A stretch of DNA of 64,000 nt from Dongia deserti (GCF_003574735.1 NZ_QORW01000003.1:186001-250000), one strand, 5' to 3'. Positions 27,250 through 36,543 are shown, counted from the stretch's first letter. Made by a program: numbers and translations. The notes: a model not told the origin generated them from the sequence alone.

Positions 27250-28007
27250 GTGGCACTCCGCTCGGCTTCCAACCGCTGTGCGGGCGTGCAGGCGGCGTGC
27301 GCCGCGGACAGGAACGGCCCTGCAAGCTTGCTGCCGCGGCGCTGCGCCCGCAGCAGCCACGTGAGCGCCGCCACCGAATCCCGTTTGATACCAGCACCCA
27401 TGTGATGTGCTGCGCCCAGCATCGCTTGCCCATCGGCATCGCCGAGCACAGCTGCCTTTTGCCACCACTGCGCAGCAGCCGCGGGATCGCGCGTGACGCC
27501 CAGCGCATTGTGATAGAGCATGCCGAGCCGGGTCATCGCAGATGCCACGCCCTGCTCCGCTGCCGCCATCGCCCAGCGCCGCGCCTCTTCGTAGTCCGGC
27601 GGCAGCAGTTCGCCTTCGACCAGTAGCCAGGACAGCATGTCCTGGGATTCCGCATCGCCCTGTTCGGAGGCCGCGCGATACCAGCGCGCGGCTGCGGCCG
27701 CGTCCAGCTCGACCAACTCTCCTTTGAAGTAGAGCGTGGCGAGATTGCGCTGGCCGACGACATCGCCGGCCTCCGCCGCCAGGGTCAGCCAGCGCATGGC
27801 CAGCGTGCCATCGGGCGCGACCCCAAGGCCGTTGGCAAAGCAGGCGCCGATATTGCTCTGCGCGCGCGCGATGCCGGCATGGGCCAGCGGCCCCCAGATC
27901 TCCAGCGCTCGCGCGTGGTCGCCATGTTCCGCCGCTTCGTAGGCCATGGTCATCTGGTCGGTAACGCTATCGAGCGCACGCTCTACCCCGGAGTCAGGCG
28001 CTTGCAT
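27246..28007 (-). CDS. Sel1-repeat (TPR-like) protein between selA and selB
   Basis: The 253 residues consist almost entirely of Sel1-like helical repeats of about 36 residues. Successive units are marked by G-x-A-x-A-Q-x-x-x-G and AA-x-W-Y/W motifs (ARAQSNIGACFANGLGV, QRNLATLYFKGE, ESQDMLSWLLVEGEL, AMTRLGMLYHNALGV, GQAMLGAAHHMGAGI). Such solenoids bind other proteins. No signal peptide is seen, so a cytoplasmic adaptor role is likely, but the partner is unknown. The ATG is preceded by GGAGGGATGGG and overlaps selA by 14 bases, while its stop overlaps the selB start (ATGA). This firm placement between two core Sec genes suggests a function in Sec synthesis or formate dehydrogenase maturation, which remains inference. 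Confidence 0.85.
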   Translation of the reverse strand: MQAPDSGVERALDSVTDQMTMAYEAAEHGDHARALEIWGPLAHAGIARAQSNIGACFANGLGVAPDGTLAMRWLTLAAEAGDVVGQRNLATLYFKGELVELDAAAAARWYRAASEQGDAESQDMLSWLLVEGELLPPDYEEARRWAMAAAEQGVASAMTRLGMLYHNALGVTRDPAAAAQWWQKAAVLGDADGQAMLGAAHHMGAGIKRDSVAALTWLLRAQRRGSKLAGPFLSAAHAACTPAQRLEAERSAT

Positions 28008-29412
28008 CCCATCCCTCCGACAAATCGAGCGCGTTGAGATTGGCGGCAAACCCAGCCTCATCCTCCAGGCAGCGCAGATCAAGCATCAGACAATTGTCGG
28101 CGATCCGGCCGATGACGGGAACCGGCAAGTCGCGCAGCGCCGCCCCCAATGCCGCGAGCGCGCGGCCCTGCCCGCGCGACGCCGATGGACGGATGGCGAT
28201 GCCGGCACTGGGCACGATCTCCAATGGCAAGGCGCCAGAGCCGATCTGGCTGGCGCAAGCGACGCTTTCCACCTGATAGGCAGCGCCAAGCTTCGCGACC
28301 AGAAGCGGGGCGATGCGGCCGACCAACTCTTCGATCTCGACCTTTGGTCGCGCCAGCAGGCGGATGGTCGGCAGACGCGCGGCTAGGCGGTCAGGATCGC
28401 GGTGGAGCTTGAGCGTCGCTTCCAGCGCAGCCATGCGAATCTTATCCACGCGCAGGGCGCGCTTCATCGGGTTGCGGTTGATCTGCGCCAGCAGCTCCTT
28501 GCGGCCGACGATGAATCCGGCCTGCGGCCCGCCCAGCAGCTTGTCGCCGGAAAAGGTGACGAGGTCGGCACCCTCGGCAACGACTTCCGCCACCGTCGGT
28601 TCGTGTTTGAGTCCGAAGCGCGTGAGATCAATCAATGTGCCGGAGCCGAGATCGTTGACCAGCGGCAAGCCGTGCTCCCGTGCCAGTCCCGCAAGCTCGC
28701 GCGCGGAGACCTCGCTAGTGAAGCCTTCGATCCGGTAATTTGAGGTATGCACCTTCAGCAGCAGACCGGTCTTTGGTCCGATCGCCGCCTTGTAATCCTT
28801 GAAATGCGTACGGTTGGTAGTGCCGACTTCGACGAGCTTCGTGCCCGCACGGCTCATGATCTCCGGCATGCGGAAGGCGCCGCCAATCTCGATCAGCTCG
28901 CCGCGCGACACCACCGCCTCGCGCCCTTTCGCCAGCGTGTTGAGCGCCAGCAAAATAGCGGCCGCATTGTTGTTGACGATGGTCGCATCCTCGGCGCCTG
29001 CCAGCTCGCATAATAATCCGCGCAGATGATCGTCACGGTCGCCGCGCTTGCCGGCCTCAAGGTCGAACTCGAGTGCGACGGCGCTGCGCATGGCGTCCGT
29101 CGCCGCCTCGATCGCTGCGTTCGCCAGCAGCGCGCGGCCCAGATTGGTGTGCAGCACCGTGCCGGTCAGGTTGAAGACCGGGCGCAGGCTCGGCACAGCT
29201 TTGGCCTGCAGCAGCAGCCGCGCGTCTTCAGCCACGGCCTCCGCAGCAGCGCCGGTGCCAGCCTGGCGCGCGTCGGCTATCACATCGCGCACCGCAGCCA
29301 CGACCGCAGAGCGGCCGAACTCGCTGATCGCAGCATTAGCGATCCCGGTCCTCAGCACTTCGTCGACCGAGGGCAGGCGTCGTGCGCTGGCGATGTTGCC
29401 GTCCGAGCTCAC
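27994..29412 (-). CDS. selA: L-seryl-tRNA(Sec) selenium transferase SelA
   Basis: PLP enzyme that converts seryl-tRNA-Sec to selenocysteyl-tRNA-Sec using selenophosphate. At 472 residues it has the usual length. It begins with the N-terminal tRNA-binding region (ARRLPSVDEVLRTG), followed by FNLTGTVLHTNLGRALLA, VNNNAAAILLALNTLA, and the PLP-lysine segment TFSGDKLLGGPQAG near residue 287, where Lys should form the Schiff base. I chose GTG 29412, one base after the fdhE stop. An extension to 29508 is open but overlaps the fdhE end, and the family does not need it. It works with selB, selC and the SelD fusion of the same operon, so all four Sec functions are encoded within 8 kb. Confidence 0.96.
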   Translation of the reverse strand: MSSDGNIASARRLPSVDEVLRTGIANAAISEFGRSAVVAAVRDVIADARQAGTGAAAEAVAEDARLLLQAKAVPSLRPVFNLTGTVLHTNLGRALLANAAIEAATDAMRSAVALEFDLEAGKRGDRDDHLRGLLCELAGAEDATIVNNNAAAILLALNTLAKGREAVVSRGELIEIGGAFRMPEIMSRAGTKLVEVGTTNRTHFKDYKAAIGPKTGLLLKVHTSNYRIEGFTSEVSARELAGLAREHGLPLVNDLGSGTLIDLTRFGLKHEPTVAEVVAEGADLVTFSGDKLLGGPQAGFIVGRKELLAQINRNPMKRALRVDKIRMAALEATLKLHRDPDRLAARLPTIRLLARPKVEIEELVGRIAPLLVAKLGAAYQVESVACASQIGSGALPLEIVPSAGIAIRPSASRGQGRALAALGAALRDLPVPVIGRIADNCLMLDLRCLEDEAGFAANLNALDLSEGWDASA

Positions 29413-29413
29413 G

Positions 29414-30331
29414 TCAATACCCAACCAGGAACGGGTTTGCGCCGCCGCGCGTGAAGCCCGTCTCGCGCACCAGCAGATCCAGTCCGAGACTGGCGACGTC
29501 GTCGGCAATGGGATCGACCGCCGGGTCCTGGTGCTGGTGCAGGATCTTCACGTAGCCGTGGCAGCTTTTGCAGGTTTCGGCCTTGATCGTTCCCGCGCCG
29601 CCTTCGAGTTCCTCATAGGCAATGCCGGCCGTCGAGCCGCACAAGGCGCACTTGATACGGACATAGTTCCACAAGGTGCCGCACAGCGCACAGCCGCAAT
29701 AACGCGCGCCGTGCGCGCCCTGCCAGCCGACGACCATCGACGTCGCCGGCAGGCCGCCGCAGACCGGGCACGCCCCATCTCCGACCGGCACCAGCGACTT
29801 CGCGTCAAGCTGTGCGGCAAGCCGGGCGAACTGGACCTGCAGGGCAGCCGCAACGTAGAGATGATCCGCCAGCGTTTCCATCGGAATGGCATAGGCCAGC
29901 ACGGACCTGACCATCTCCGCGCGCGCCACGCCATCAGTGGAGCGCAGCCGTGCGAGCGCCTCCGCCGCCGCCTCGGGCATGTCGATGCCTATCACCTGAT
30001 CGAGAAGACGCTCGAGCGTCTGGTCAAGCACCTGGTCGGGTTCGAACCGCGCGCGATCCAGCGCCGGCATGCTGAACTCGCGCGCACGCTTGAGCGCGTC
30101 CGCCTTGGGCAGTGTGGGCGCCGGCAGCCCGCCCTGCACGACATGCTGAGCCTCGGCGATGCCGGCCAGAAACAGCAGATAGGGCTTGAGATCGTGGCCT
30201 TCCGCCAGATAGCGGAAGCGCGCGGCGCGGGTGCAGAAGAGCTGCAGCGGCTCCGGCAGGCGGACAAAGGCAGGACTGACAACCTCGCCGATCGAGGTCA
30301 TATCGCGCTGCGGCGCGTCCGTCTTTGCCAT
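29414..30331 (-). CDS. fdhE: Formate dehydrogenase accessory protein FdhE
   Basis: Cytoplasmic maturation factor for respiratory formate dehydrogenase, needed for activity of the exported enzyme. The 305 residues match the family. The C-terminal half carries the four CxxC pairs typical of FdhE rubredoxin-like iron sites: CPVCGG, the CALCGTLWNYVRIKCALCGS region, and CKSCHGYVK. The ATG has a good ribosome-binding site (GAGGTGAG, four bases upstream). It lies 48 bases after the gamma-subunit gene and one base before selA, which fits a single transcript combining the enzyme, its chaperone and the Sec apparatus. Confidence 0.96.
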   Translation of the reverse strand: MAKTDAPQRDMTSIGEVVSPAFVRLPEPLQLFCTRAARFRYLAEGHDLKPYLLFLAGIAEAQHVVQGGLPAPTLPKADALKRAREFSMPALDRARFEPDQVLDQTLERLLDQVIGIDMPEAAAEALARLRSTDGVARAEMVRSVLAYAIPMETLADHLYVAAALQVQFARLAAQLDAKSLVPVGDGACPVCGGLPATSMVVGWQGAHGARYCGCALCGTLWNYVRIKCALCGSTAGIAYEELEGGAGTIKAETCKSCHGYVKILHQHQDPAVDPIADDVASLGLDLLVRETGFTRGGANPFLVGY

Positions 30332-30379
30332 TGCTCACCTCACGAACCACACGGGTCACGTGTTGGGTGCCAGTTTACC

Positions 30380-31087
30380 CTATTCCGCGGGCTTGGCCCC
30401 ACTGCCTTGGTCGTCACGCTTGCCGGTGACCAGTTCCCTCAACCACTTCCGATGATGCCGCCAAGCCCAGCCGCCGGTGACCGAGCCTTTGACCATGGCG
30501 CGGATCGTGCCGCGCACCCAGATCGCAGCATAGACGTGAACGATCCAGACGCAAATGCTCACGACTGCACCCACTGCATGGATCAGCACCGCGGCGCGTT
30601 TCTGCCCCACACTGGTATATTCAGCGAAATACTGGTCCCACAGCACCACCCCGCTCCCGATCATGATGATGATCAGGACCGACATCGTCCAGAAATACAA
30701 CTTCTGACCGGCATTGTATTTGCCGACCTCCGGGACATTCTCCTCGTGGCCGCGCAATACGTCGCTGAGGCGCCGCATCCAGGTGCCATCCTCGCCCCGC
30801 CACAGGTTGGCCCGCCAGAAGCGCAGGAACAGTCCCAGGAATCCGAAGAACAGGACCACGCCGATCCACGGATGGATGGCGCGCGTCGTCTCGCCGCCGC
30901 CGAACAGCCCGGTCAGGAAGAACAGGCTGGGATGGAACAGCGCCAGACCGGACAATGCCAGCAGCACCAGGCTCGCCGCGGTGATCCAGTGATTGATGCG
31001 GGCGGCCGGTGTGTAGCGATCCACCGTCACCGGGTCGCCCGGATGGACCTTGTCGTCAGGCCCGACATCATACGGTCTTTCCATCAT
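30380..31087 (-). CDS. fdoI: Formate dehydrogenase gamma subunit, cytochrome b556
   Basis: Membrane haem b subunit that passes electrons from the beta subunit to quinone. The 235 residues show four membrane segments: [59 protein letters not shown] and [20 protein letters not shown]. Histidines in segments 1, 2 and 4 are in the places of the haem ligands of the FdnI/FdoI family. The ATG overlaps the beta-subunit stop (ATGA); a second ATG follows immediately, and both share the GGGAGGTGG site. With the Tat-exported alpha subunit and the tail-anchored beta subunit it forms an FdnGHI/FdoGHI-type membrane complex with its active site in the periplasm. Confidence 0.95.
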   Translation of the reverse strand: MMERPYDVGPDDKVHPGDPVTVDRYTPAARINHWITAASLVLLALSGLALFHPSLFFLTGLFGGGETTRAIHPWIGVVLFFGFLGLFLRFWRANLWRGEDGTWMRRLSDVLRGHEENVPEVGKYNAGQKLYFWTMSVLIIIMIGSGVVLWDQYFAEYTSVGQKRAAVLIHAVGAVVSICVWIVHVYAAIWVRGTIRAMVKGSVTGGWAWRHHRKWLRELVTGKRDDQGSGAKPAE

Positions 31088-32031
31088 CCACCTCCCGGCT
31101 GATTTTCCGTCAGCCGCTTGGCATTACGCTCATCCTCCGCCGACACGCGGTTGGCGCCGGAGACGATGTGGTGCAGGAACCCGATGCCCACGAAGGAGGC
31201 GATCGCGGTCAGGCCTGCATATTTGGTGAGGCCCTTCCACAGTTCCACCACTGGGCTGATCTTCGGGTCCTTCGGCAGGTCGGCATAGATCTCCGGCTTG
31301 TCGGCATGGTGCAGCACATACATGACGTGGGTGCCGCCGACGCCGGGCGGATCATAGAGGCCCGCATTCTGGAAGCCGCGGGACTTCAGATCCTCGATGC
31401 GCGCGTTCGCGTGCTGGATCATGTCTTCCTTGGGGCCGAACACGATGGCCTGGGTCGGGCAGGCCTTGGCGCAGGCCGGTCCCTGCCCCACCGCGACGCG
31501 ATCAGAGCACAAGGTGCACTTGTAGGCCTTGTGATCGACCTTGGAGATGCGCGGGATGTTGAAGGGGCATCCCTTCACGCAATAGCCGCAGCCGATGCAG
31601 TTCTCCTTCACAAAATCCACGATGCCGTTGGAATATTGCACGATCGCGCCGGGTGCCGGACACGCCTTGAGGCATCCTGGATCGCCGCAATGCATGCAGC
31701 CATCCTTGCGGATCAGCCATTCGAGATTGCCGGTCTCCCCGTTCTCCCACTCGGTGAAGCGCATCAGCGTGAAGCTGGCCGGCGTGAGATCGTGCGGGTT
31801 CTCATAGACACCCGTGTTCACGCCGACTTCTTCGCGCATGTCGTTCCATTCCAGGCAGGCGACCTGGCAAGCCTTGCAGCCGATGCACTTGGAGACGTCG
31901 ATGAGCTTCGCCACCGGGGTAAGCTGCCGCGGTGGCGTCGGCACGGTAGAGGCCGAGCGCCGGACCAGGTCTTCCTGGCCGTATTGCATCGCGGAAGGCT
32001 GGACGGACGGGTTCGGAAGCGGAGGATACAT
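31084..32031 (-). CDS. fdoH: Formate dehydrogenase beta subunit (four [4Fe-4S] clusters)
   Basis: Iron-sulfur electron-transfer subunit, 315 residues. Four cysteine groups for [4Fe-4S] clusters are visible in order: [37 protein letters not shown], and the CTLC and CAKACP pair. Near residue 275 a single membrane helix ([20 protein letters not shown]) anchors the C-terminus, as in FdnH/FdoH. The ATG is preceded by GGGAGGCAGCC, 11 bases after the alpha-subunit stop. There is no Tat signal of its own, as expected, since the subunit travels with the alpha subunit. The overlap with the gamma gene couples their translation. Confidence 0.96.
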   Translation of the reverse strand: MYPPLPNPSVQPSAMQYGQEDLVRRSASTVPTPPRQLTPVAKLIDVSKCIGCKACQVACLEWNDMREEVGVNTGVYENPHDLTPASFTLMRFTEWENGETGNLEWLIRKDGCMHCGDPGCLKACPAPGAIVQYSNGIVDFVKENCIGCGYCVKGCPFNIPRISKVDHKAYKCTLCSDRVAVGQGPACAKACPTQAIVFGPKEDMIQHANARIEDLKSRGFQNAGLYDPPGVGGTHVMYVLHHADKPEIYADLPKDPKISPVVELWKGLTKYAGLTAIASFVGIGFLHHIVSGANRVSAEDERNAKRLTENQPGGG

Positions 32032-32042
32032 GGCTGCCTCCC

Positions 32043-35000
32043 TTACGATACCGGTTCGGTCAGCGGCGCAATATCAACCAGGAACGCCTTATATTCCGGC
32101 GTCTCGATATTGGCGTCACCTACGAACGGGGTCAGCGTGTTGGGGCCGAGCCCCTTCTTCGCCACACCGGTAAAGCCCCAGTGCAGCGGCACGCCGACGA
32201 TATGGACCGTCTTGCCGTCGCATTGCAGCGGCTTGATCCGCTTCGTCACCACGGCCTTGGCTTTCACCTCGCCGCGATTGGACATGACCTTGACCCAGCC
32301 GCCTTGCTTGATGCCCTTCTCCTCAGCCAGCTGCTCCGAGATCTCGACGAAGAACTCGGGCTGCATGACGGCGTTTGGCTGAACATGCTTGGTCCAGAAG
32401 TGGAAGTGCTCGGTCAGCCGGTAGGAAGTCGCCGCGTACGGGAACTTCTCCGCCTCGCCGAACTGGGCCATGTCGCCCTCGAACACGCGCGCAGCCGGGT
32501 TGCCCTTCACGTTCGGGGCAACCGGGTTGGCGATCGGCGATTCGAACGGCTCGTAGTGCGCCGGGAATGGACCGTCCTTCATCATGGTACGCGTGAACAG
32601 GCGCGCCGTTCCTTCCGGGTTCATGATGAAGGGGCCGACCACATCCGGCTTCGCCGTGGGAGCGATGTCGGGCACGTCATAGCCTTCCCACTTGGTGCCG
32701 TTCCAGGCGATCACTTTGCGGCTCGGATCCCACGGCTGGCCGTTCATGTCGGCCGAGGCGCGGTTGTAGAGAATCCGACGGTTGGCCGGCCAGGAGAACG
32801 CCCATTTGGAGTAGAAGCCGGCCTCGTCCGGATCGGAATTGTCCCGCCGGGCCATGTTGTTGCCGTCCTCGGTGAAGCAGCCGGTGTAGATCCAGCAGCC
32901 GCAGGAGGTCGTGCCGTCGTCGCGAAGCTGGCCGAAGCTCGCCAACTGCTTGCCCTTTTCCACCAGCACCTTGGTCGGATCGGTGGGATCGTAGACCGCC
33001 TCGATCGCGTAGCCATTGATCTCACGCGCGATCTCGTCAGCCTTGGGATCGTCTGGGTCCGCGTACGGCCAGCGCACCTTGAGGATCGGATCCGGCAGCG
33101 GTCCGTCTTCTTTCTCGTAGAGCGCTTTCAAACGCTTCCAGATCTGCGCCATGATCCAGGTGTCGCGCTGGGCCTCGCCCGGCGGTGTTCCGCCCGCCCA
33201 GTGCCACTGCAGCCATCGCCCTGAATTGACGAGGGAACCGTCATCCTCCGCGAAGCAGGTGCTCGGCAACTGGATCACTTCGGTCTGGATTTGGGATGGA
33301 TCGACGTCATTATACTCGCCGTGATTCTCCCAGAACCGCGCAGTCTCGGTGTCCAGCGGATCCATCGTAACCAGGAACTTGAGCTTGGACAGTGCATCCG
33401 TGCACTTCTTCCGGTTGGGGAAGGAGAGCAGCGGATTGAAGCCCTGGCAGACGTAGCCGTTCATCTTGCCCTGGTGCATGAGCTCAAACGCACGCAGCAC
33501 GTCGTAGGCCGGCACGTCGAGCTTCGGCAGCCAATCATAGGCGAAGTCATTCCACGGCTGCGCTTCGTCACCCCACATCGACTTCTGGAAACTGACGAAG
33601 AACTTCTTGTAGTTCTGCCAGTAGCTCATCTGGTCGGGCCTGAGCGGCTTGAAGCCGCGGGTCGACATGTAAGTGGCGAAGTCGACCTCTTTCTGAGTGG
33701 GAATCGTGAGATAGCCGGGGATCAGGTTTGACATCAGCCCGATATCGGTGAGCCCCTGGATGTTGGAGTGGCCGCGGAGCGCATTCATGCCGCCGCCGCG
33801 CATGCCGATATTGCCCAGGATGAGCTGCAGCATCGCCATACTGCGGATGTTCTGTGACCCCTTGGAATGCTGGGTCCAGCCGAGGGCATACATCGACGTC
33901 ATGGTCTTGGTCGGCGAAGAGGTCTCCGCTACCATTTCCGCAACCTTGAGGTACTTGTCCTTGGGCGTGCCGCAGATCCGCTCCACCATCTCGGGCGTGT
34001 AGACGGACACATGCTCCTTCAGTAGGTTCCACACGCAGCGCGGATTGCTGAGCGTGTCATCCACCATCACGAACCCGTCTTCGCCGATTTGATAGTCCCA
34101 GCTCGACTTGTCGTATTCGCGCTTCGATTCGTCGTAGCCCGAGAACAGGCCATCCTTAAAGCTGAAGCCGTCCTTCACCAGATAGGTCGCATTCGTGAAG
34201 GCCTTGACATAGTCCCAGTGGACCTTGTCGTTCTGGATGCAGTAGTTGATAAGGCCCAGGATGAACGCGATATCGGTGCCTTGCCGGATCGGCGCGTAGA
34301 AATCCGCCACCGACGCCGACCGCGTGAATCTGGGATCCACGACAATCAGCTTCGCGCCGCGATTGGCCTTGGCTTCCGTGACCCATTTGAAGCCGCACGG
34401 ATGGGCTTCGGCGGCATTGCCGCCCATGATGATGACGAGGTCCGTATTCTTGATGTCGGTCCAGGAATTCGTCATCGCGCCACGGCCGAATGTTGGGGCG
34501 AGACTCGCCACCGTTGGGCCGTGTCAAACTCGCGCTTGGTTGTCGAACGCCAGGATCCCGGTGCTGCGGACCACCTTGTAGGTCAGGAACGCCGTTTCGT
34601 TGGTGCTCGCCGACGCAGCGAGGAAGCCGGTGGTCTTCCACCGGTTCACCGTGACGCCATCCTGGTTCTGCGCTTCGAAATTCGCGTCGCGGTCATCCTT
34701 CATCAGGCGCGCGATGCGATCGAGCGCATCGTTCCAGGAGATGTCCTCGAACTTGTCGGCGCCCGGCTTGCGGATGCGCGGCTTGGTCAGGCGCGTCTCC
34801 GACTTCACGAAATCGAGCAACGCCGCGCCCTTCGGACACAGCGTGCCGCGATTGGTCGGATGGTCGACATCACCCTCGATGTGAGTGATCTCGGCCTTTT
34901 CGCCTTTCGTCAGGTCGCCCTTGGAATACATGATCACGCCGCAAGCGACGGAGCAGTACGGGCACGTGTTGCGGGTTTCTGTGGTGCCGACCAGCTTGAA

Positions 35001-35123
35001 CGCCCGGATCGCATCGGCATAGGCAGCTTCGATGCCGCCAAAGCCGAACGCACCAAGCGCCGTCCCGGCCAACCCCACGCCCGCACCTTTCAACAAGGTG
35101 CGTCGCGAGAGTTCCATGTTCAT
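32043..35123 (-). CDS. fdoG: Formate dehydrogenase-N/O alpha subunit, selenoprotein with in-frame UGA at codon 200
   Basis: Oxidises formate to CO2 at a molybdenum/tungsten bis-pterin site. Read through the TGA at 34524-34526 it has 1026 residues (E. coli FdnG: 1015). The N-terminus is a Tat signal ([12 protein letters not shown]), so the enzyme works in the periplasm. [14 protein letters not shown] and GTLCPKGA bind the [4Fe-4S] cluster. The flanks of the stop codon, LAFDNQARV before and [19 protein letters not shown] after, match the Sec site of FdnG/FdoG almost word for word. The C-terminal pterin-binding domain ends near [14 protein letters not shown] 35123 has GGGAGGG upstream; longer open frames upstream lack family support. 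A gene caller ignoring Sec would split this into two genes. Confidence 0.97.
34481..34523 (-). promoter_or_regulatory. SECIS hairpin directly after the fdoG UGA codon
   Basis: The 43 bases immediately following the Sec codon fold into the bacterial SECIS shape. CACGGCC and GGCCGTG form a perfect 7-bp base. The upper stem is GG/CC, a bulged T, then GGCG/CGCC closing a five-base loop that contains the GU pair of bases contacted by SelB. The arrangement (bulged U, then loop GU) is the same as in the E. coli fdnG element. The sequence also encodes conserved residues, as is normal for bacterial SECIS elements. Confidence 0.9.
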
Positions 35124-35164
35124 GATACCGGTCCCTCCCCAGAATGTGTTTCTGCTGGCGACCG

Positions 35165-35181
35165 TCCTCACCTTGTGAGGA
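35165..35181. promoter_or_regulatory. 7-bp inverted repeat in the fdoG leader
   Basis: TCCTCAC-CTT-GTGAGGA is a perfect 7-bp inverted repeat with a three-base centre, 42 bases upstream of the fdoG ATG. It could form a small RNA hairpin in the 5' leader or be a protein site. No run of T follows, so it is not a classical terminator. Function unknown. Confidence 0.35.
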
Positions 35182-35293
35182 TGCGGAGCCAGCGCACGAG
35201 GTTCCGCAGTCACTGTGATGACATTTTGGAACCACTTTAAGGACAACGCAACGGCGTTTGCGTACCTTGGCCGAAAGATCGAATTCTCTGGAC

Positions 35294-35336
35294 GGGCCCA
35301 ATGATTCGTTTCATGGGCCCAATCACTGGATTGGGC
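35294..35336. promoter_or_regulatory. Linked inverted repeats built from GGGCCCAAT/ATTGGGC, upstream of fdoG
   Basis: Two overlapping dyads share half sites. GGGCCCA (35294-35300) is inverted as TGGGCCC (35314-35320). GCCCAATC (35317-35324) is inverted as GATTGGGC (35329-35336) with a four-base centre. The motif GCCCAAT/ATTGGGC therefore occurs three times in 43 bases. This looks like an operator array for a dimeric regulator of the formate dehydrogenase operon; the alternative is a weak terminator for the doeB transcript, but no T tract follows on either strand. Confidence 0.4.
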
Positions 35337-35521
35337 GAGATGGGATTACGCGGTGCAAGCGCAGGTTTTTGCCACCGTAAAGCGATTTGAGCGGGGCGCG
35401 AGGGAAAGGATGGCCATCCAAGCGGCCCAAGGTAGGGCGTCCGGAGGGTGAGCTGCTATCTGTAGAGCGCCTTTGGCACGCGGCACGGTTGTGAGCCGGG
35501 GAGCTCCAGGGCCCGGATCGC

Positions 35522-36520
35522 TCAGGAAACGACCTGCGCCGTGACCGCAATGCAGTCCCCGGACTTCACCAGTCCTGGGAAATGTCGGCCCGCCAGGATG
35601 CCATCCATGGCGGCGCGATATTGAGTCGGCGGCGCGCCGGTCCGGTGGGCCGGCCAGACCTGCGCGATGACGTCGCCCTTACGAACCGGCTGGGCGAGAT
35701 CGATATTGGGCTCGAGCAAGCCGTCCTGCTCACTGAAAGTGAAGCATTCGCCGCTCGGCATATCGAGCATGGTCGAGGATTCAGTTTCGATCTTGCCAGC
35801 AAGAATGCCGGCATGTATCAGCAAGTTCCGCACGCCGCGCTTGGCGATCGCAACCGTTTTCGCACTGGTCGTGCCGCCGCCGCCGAGTTCGGTCGAGATG
35901 AAGACCTTCCCCATTTCCTCCGCGGCGGTGTCATACATGCCGACATTGTCGATCTCCAGCAGCATCATTGAGTAAGGCGCGTTGAACGCCTTCATCGCTG
36001 CGACGCACTGGGCTTGGTGATCGCGATCCGGCAGCCGGTGCGCGCAGCAGAACGGCACGAATTCCAGCGTCTTGCCGCCGGAATGGATGTCGAGCACGAC
36101 GTCCGCCAGCGGCAGCAACGTGCGCTGGAAGTAGTCGGCGATCTTTTCCGTCACGGTACCGTCCGGCTTGCCCGGAAACACGCGGTTGAGGTTGCCCTTG
36201 TCGATCGGCGAGGTGCGTGTGGCGCTGCGGAAGGCAGGATAGTTCATCGTCGGCACGATGATCACGCGCCCGGACAGTACGGACGCATCGATCGATGCAG
36301 CAAGATTCATCAGCGCAACCGGCCCCTCATATTCGTCACCGTGATTGGCGCCGGTCAACAAGACGGTCGGACCTTTGCCATTCTTCGCCACGGTGATCGG
36401 AATCATCACGGCGCCCCAGGCGGAATCGTCGCGGCTGTAGGGCAGCCGCAGGAAGCCGTGCTGCAGGCCGTCACGTTCATAGTCCACGGTCGCGGAGATG
36501 GGATTGGCCCGCTTCTCCAT
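35522..36520 (-). CDS. doeB: N-alpha-acetyl-L-2,4-diaminobutyrate deacetylase DoeB (EutE)
   Basis: Second step of ectoine breakdown: removes acetate from N-alpha-acetyl-diaminobutyrate, the product of DoeA, giving 2,4-diaminobutyrate. The 332 residues belong to the succinylglutamate desuccinylase/aspartoacylase zinc hydrolases. Zinc-ligand motifs are GANHGDEYEGP (His, Glu, near residue 60) and DIHSGGKTLEF (His, near 143); ISTELGGGGTTSA is typical of the DoeB branch. It is the last gene of the leftward ehuBCDA-gntR-doeB unit, 23 bases after gntR. The link with ehu, eut and doeA genes makes the assignment firm, although relatives with other N-acyl substrates exist. Confidence 0.92.
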   Translation of the reverse strand: MEKRANPISATVDYERDGLQHGFLRLPYSRDDSAWGAVMIPITVAKNGKGPTVLLTGANHGDEYEGPVALMNLAASIDASVLSGRVIIVPTMNYPAFRSATRTSPIDKGNLNRVFPGKPDGTVTEKIADYFQRTLLPLADVVLDIHSGGKTLEFVPFCCAHRLPDRDHQAQCVAAMKAFNAPYSMMLLEIDNVGMYDTAAEEMGKVFISTELGGGGTTSAKTVAIAKRGVRNLLIHAGILAGKIETESSTMLDMPSGECFTFSEQDGLLEPNIDLAQPVRKGDVIAQVWPAHRTGAPPTQYRAAMDGILAGRHFPGLVKSGDCIAVTAQVVS

Positions 36521-36543
36521 ACTCTCAACTCCTGTGCCCGATC

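Larger units (their letters stand above)
35124..35521. promoter_or_regulatory. 398-base intergenic region: fdoG leader and upstream region
   Basis: No credible gene lies here; a 75-codon minus-strand frame is arginine-rich, overlaps the end of doeB and has no family features. The stretch must hold the promoter of the formate dehydrogenase/Sec operon and the end of the doeB transcript. I see no sigma-54 box and no convincing sigma-70 pair. Three structured elements stand out: a hairpin close to the fdoG start and two linked inverted repeats about 180 bases upstream, listed separately. Confidence 0.5.

Noticed and set aside
27250-27468. 73-residue N-terminal extension of SelB
   Set aside because: Lies inside the Sel1-repeat gene; the ATGA overlap and the GTPase start (MIVGTAGHID) fix the true start.
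29048-31102. 684-codon plus-strand frame opposite selA, fdhE and fdoI
   Set aside because: Runs across three well-supported minus-strand genes; the composition (His, Gln, Arg, Pro) is that of a reverse-frame artefact.
34524-34526. In-frame stop splitting fdoG, as if a pseudogene
   Set aside because: The TGA is at the known Sec position, followed by a SECIS hairpin, with selA, selB, selC and selD in the same operon.
31009-35240. Long plus-strand frames opposite fdoH and fdoG (457, 347 and 383 codons)
   Set aside because: All lie antisense to the formate dehydrogenase genes and show no recognisable domain or ribosome site.
35461-35490. TGGCAC near 35475 as a sigma-54 promoter element
   Set aside because: The required GC/TTGC element at the proper spacing is absent.
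35323-35550. 75-codon minus-strand frame upstream of fdoG
   Set aside because: Overlaps the doeB end, is Arg/Ser/Pro-rich and crosses the inverted repeats; no sign of coding.
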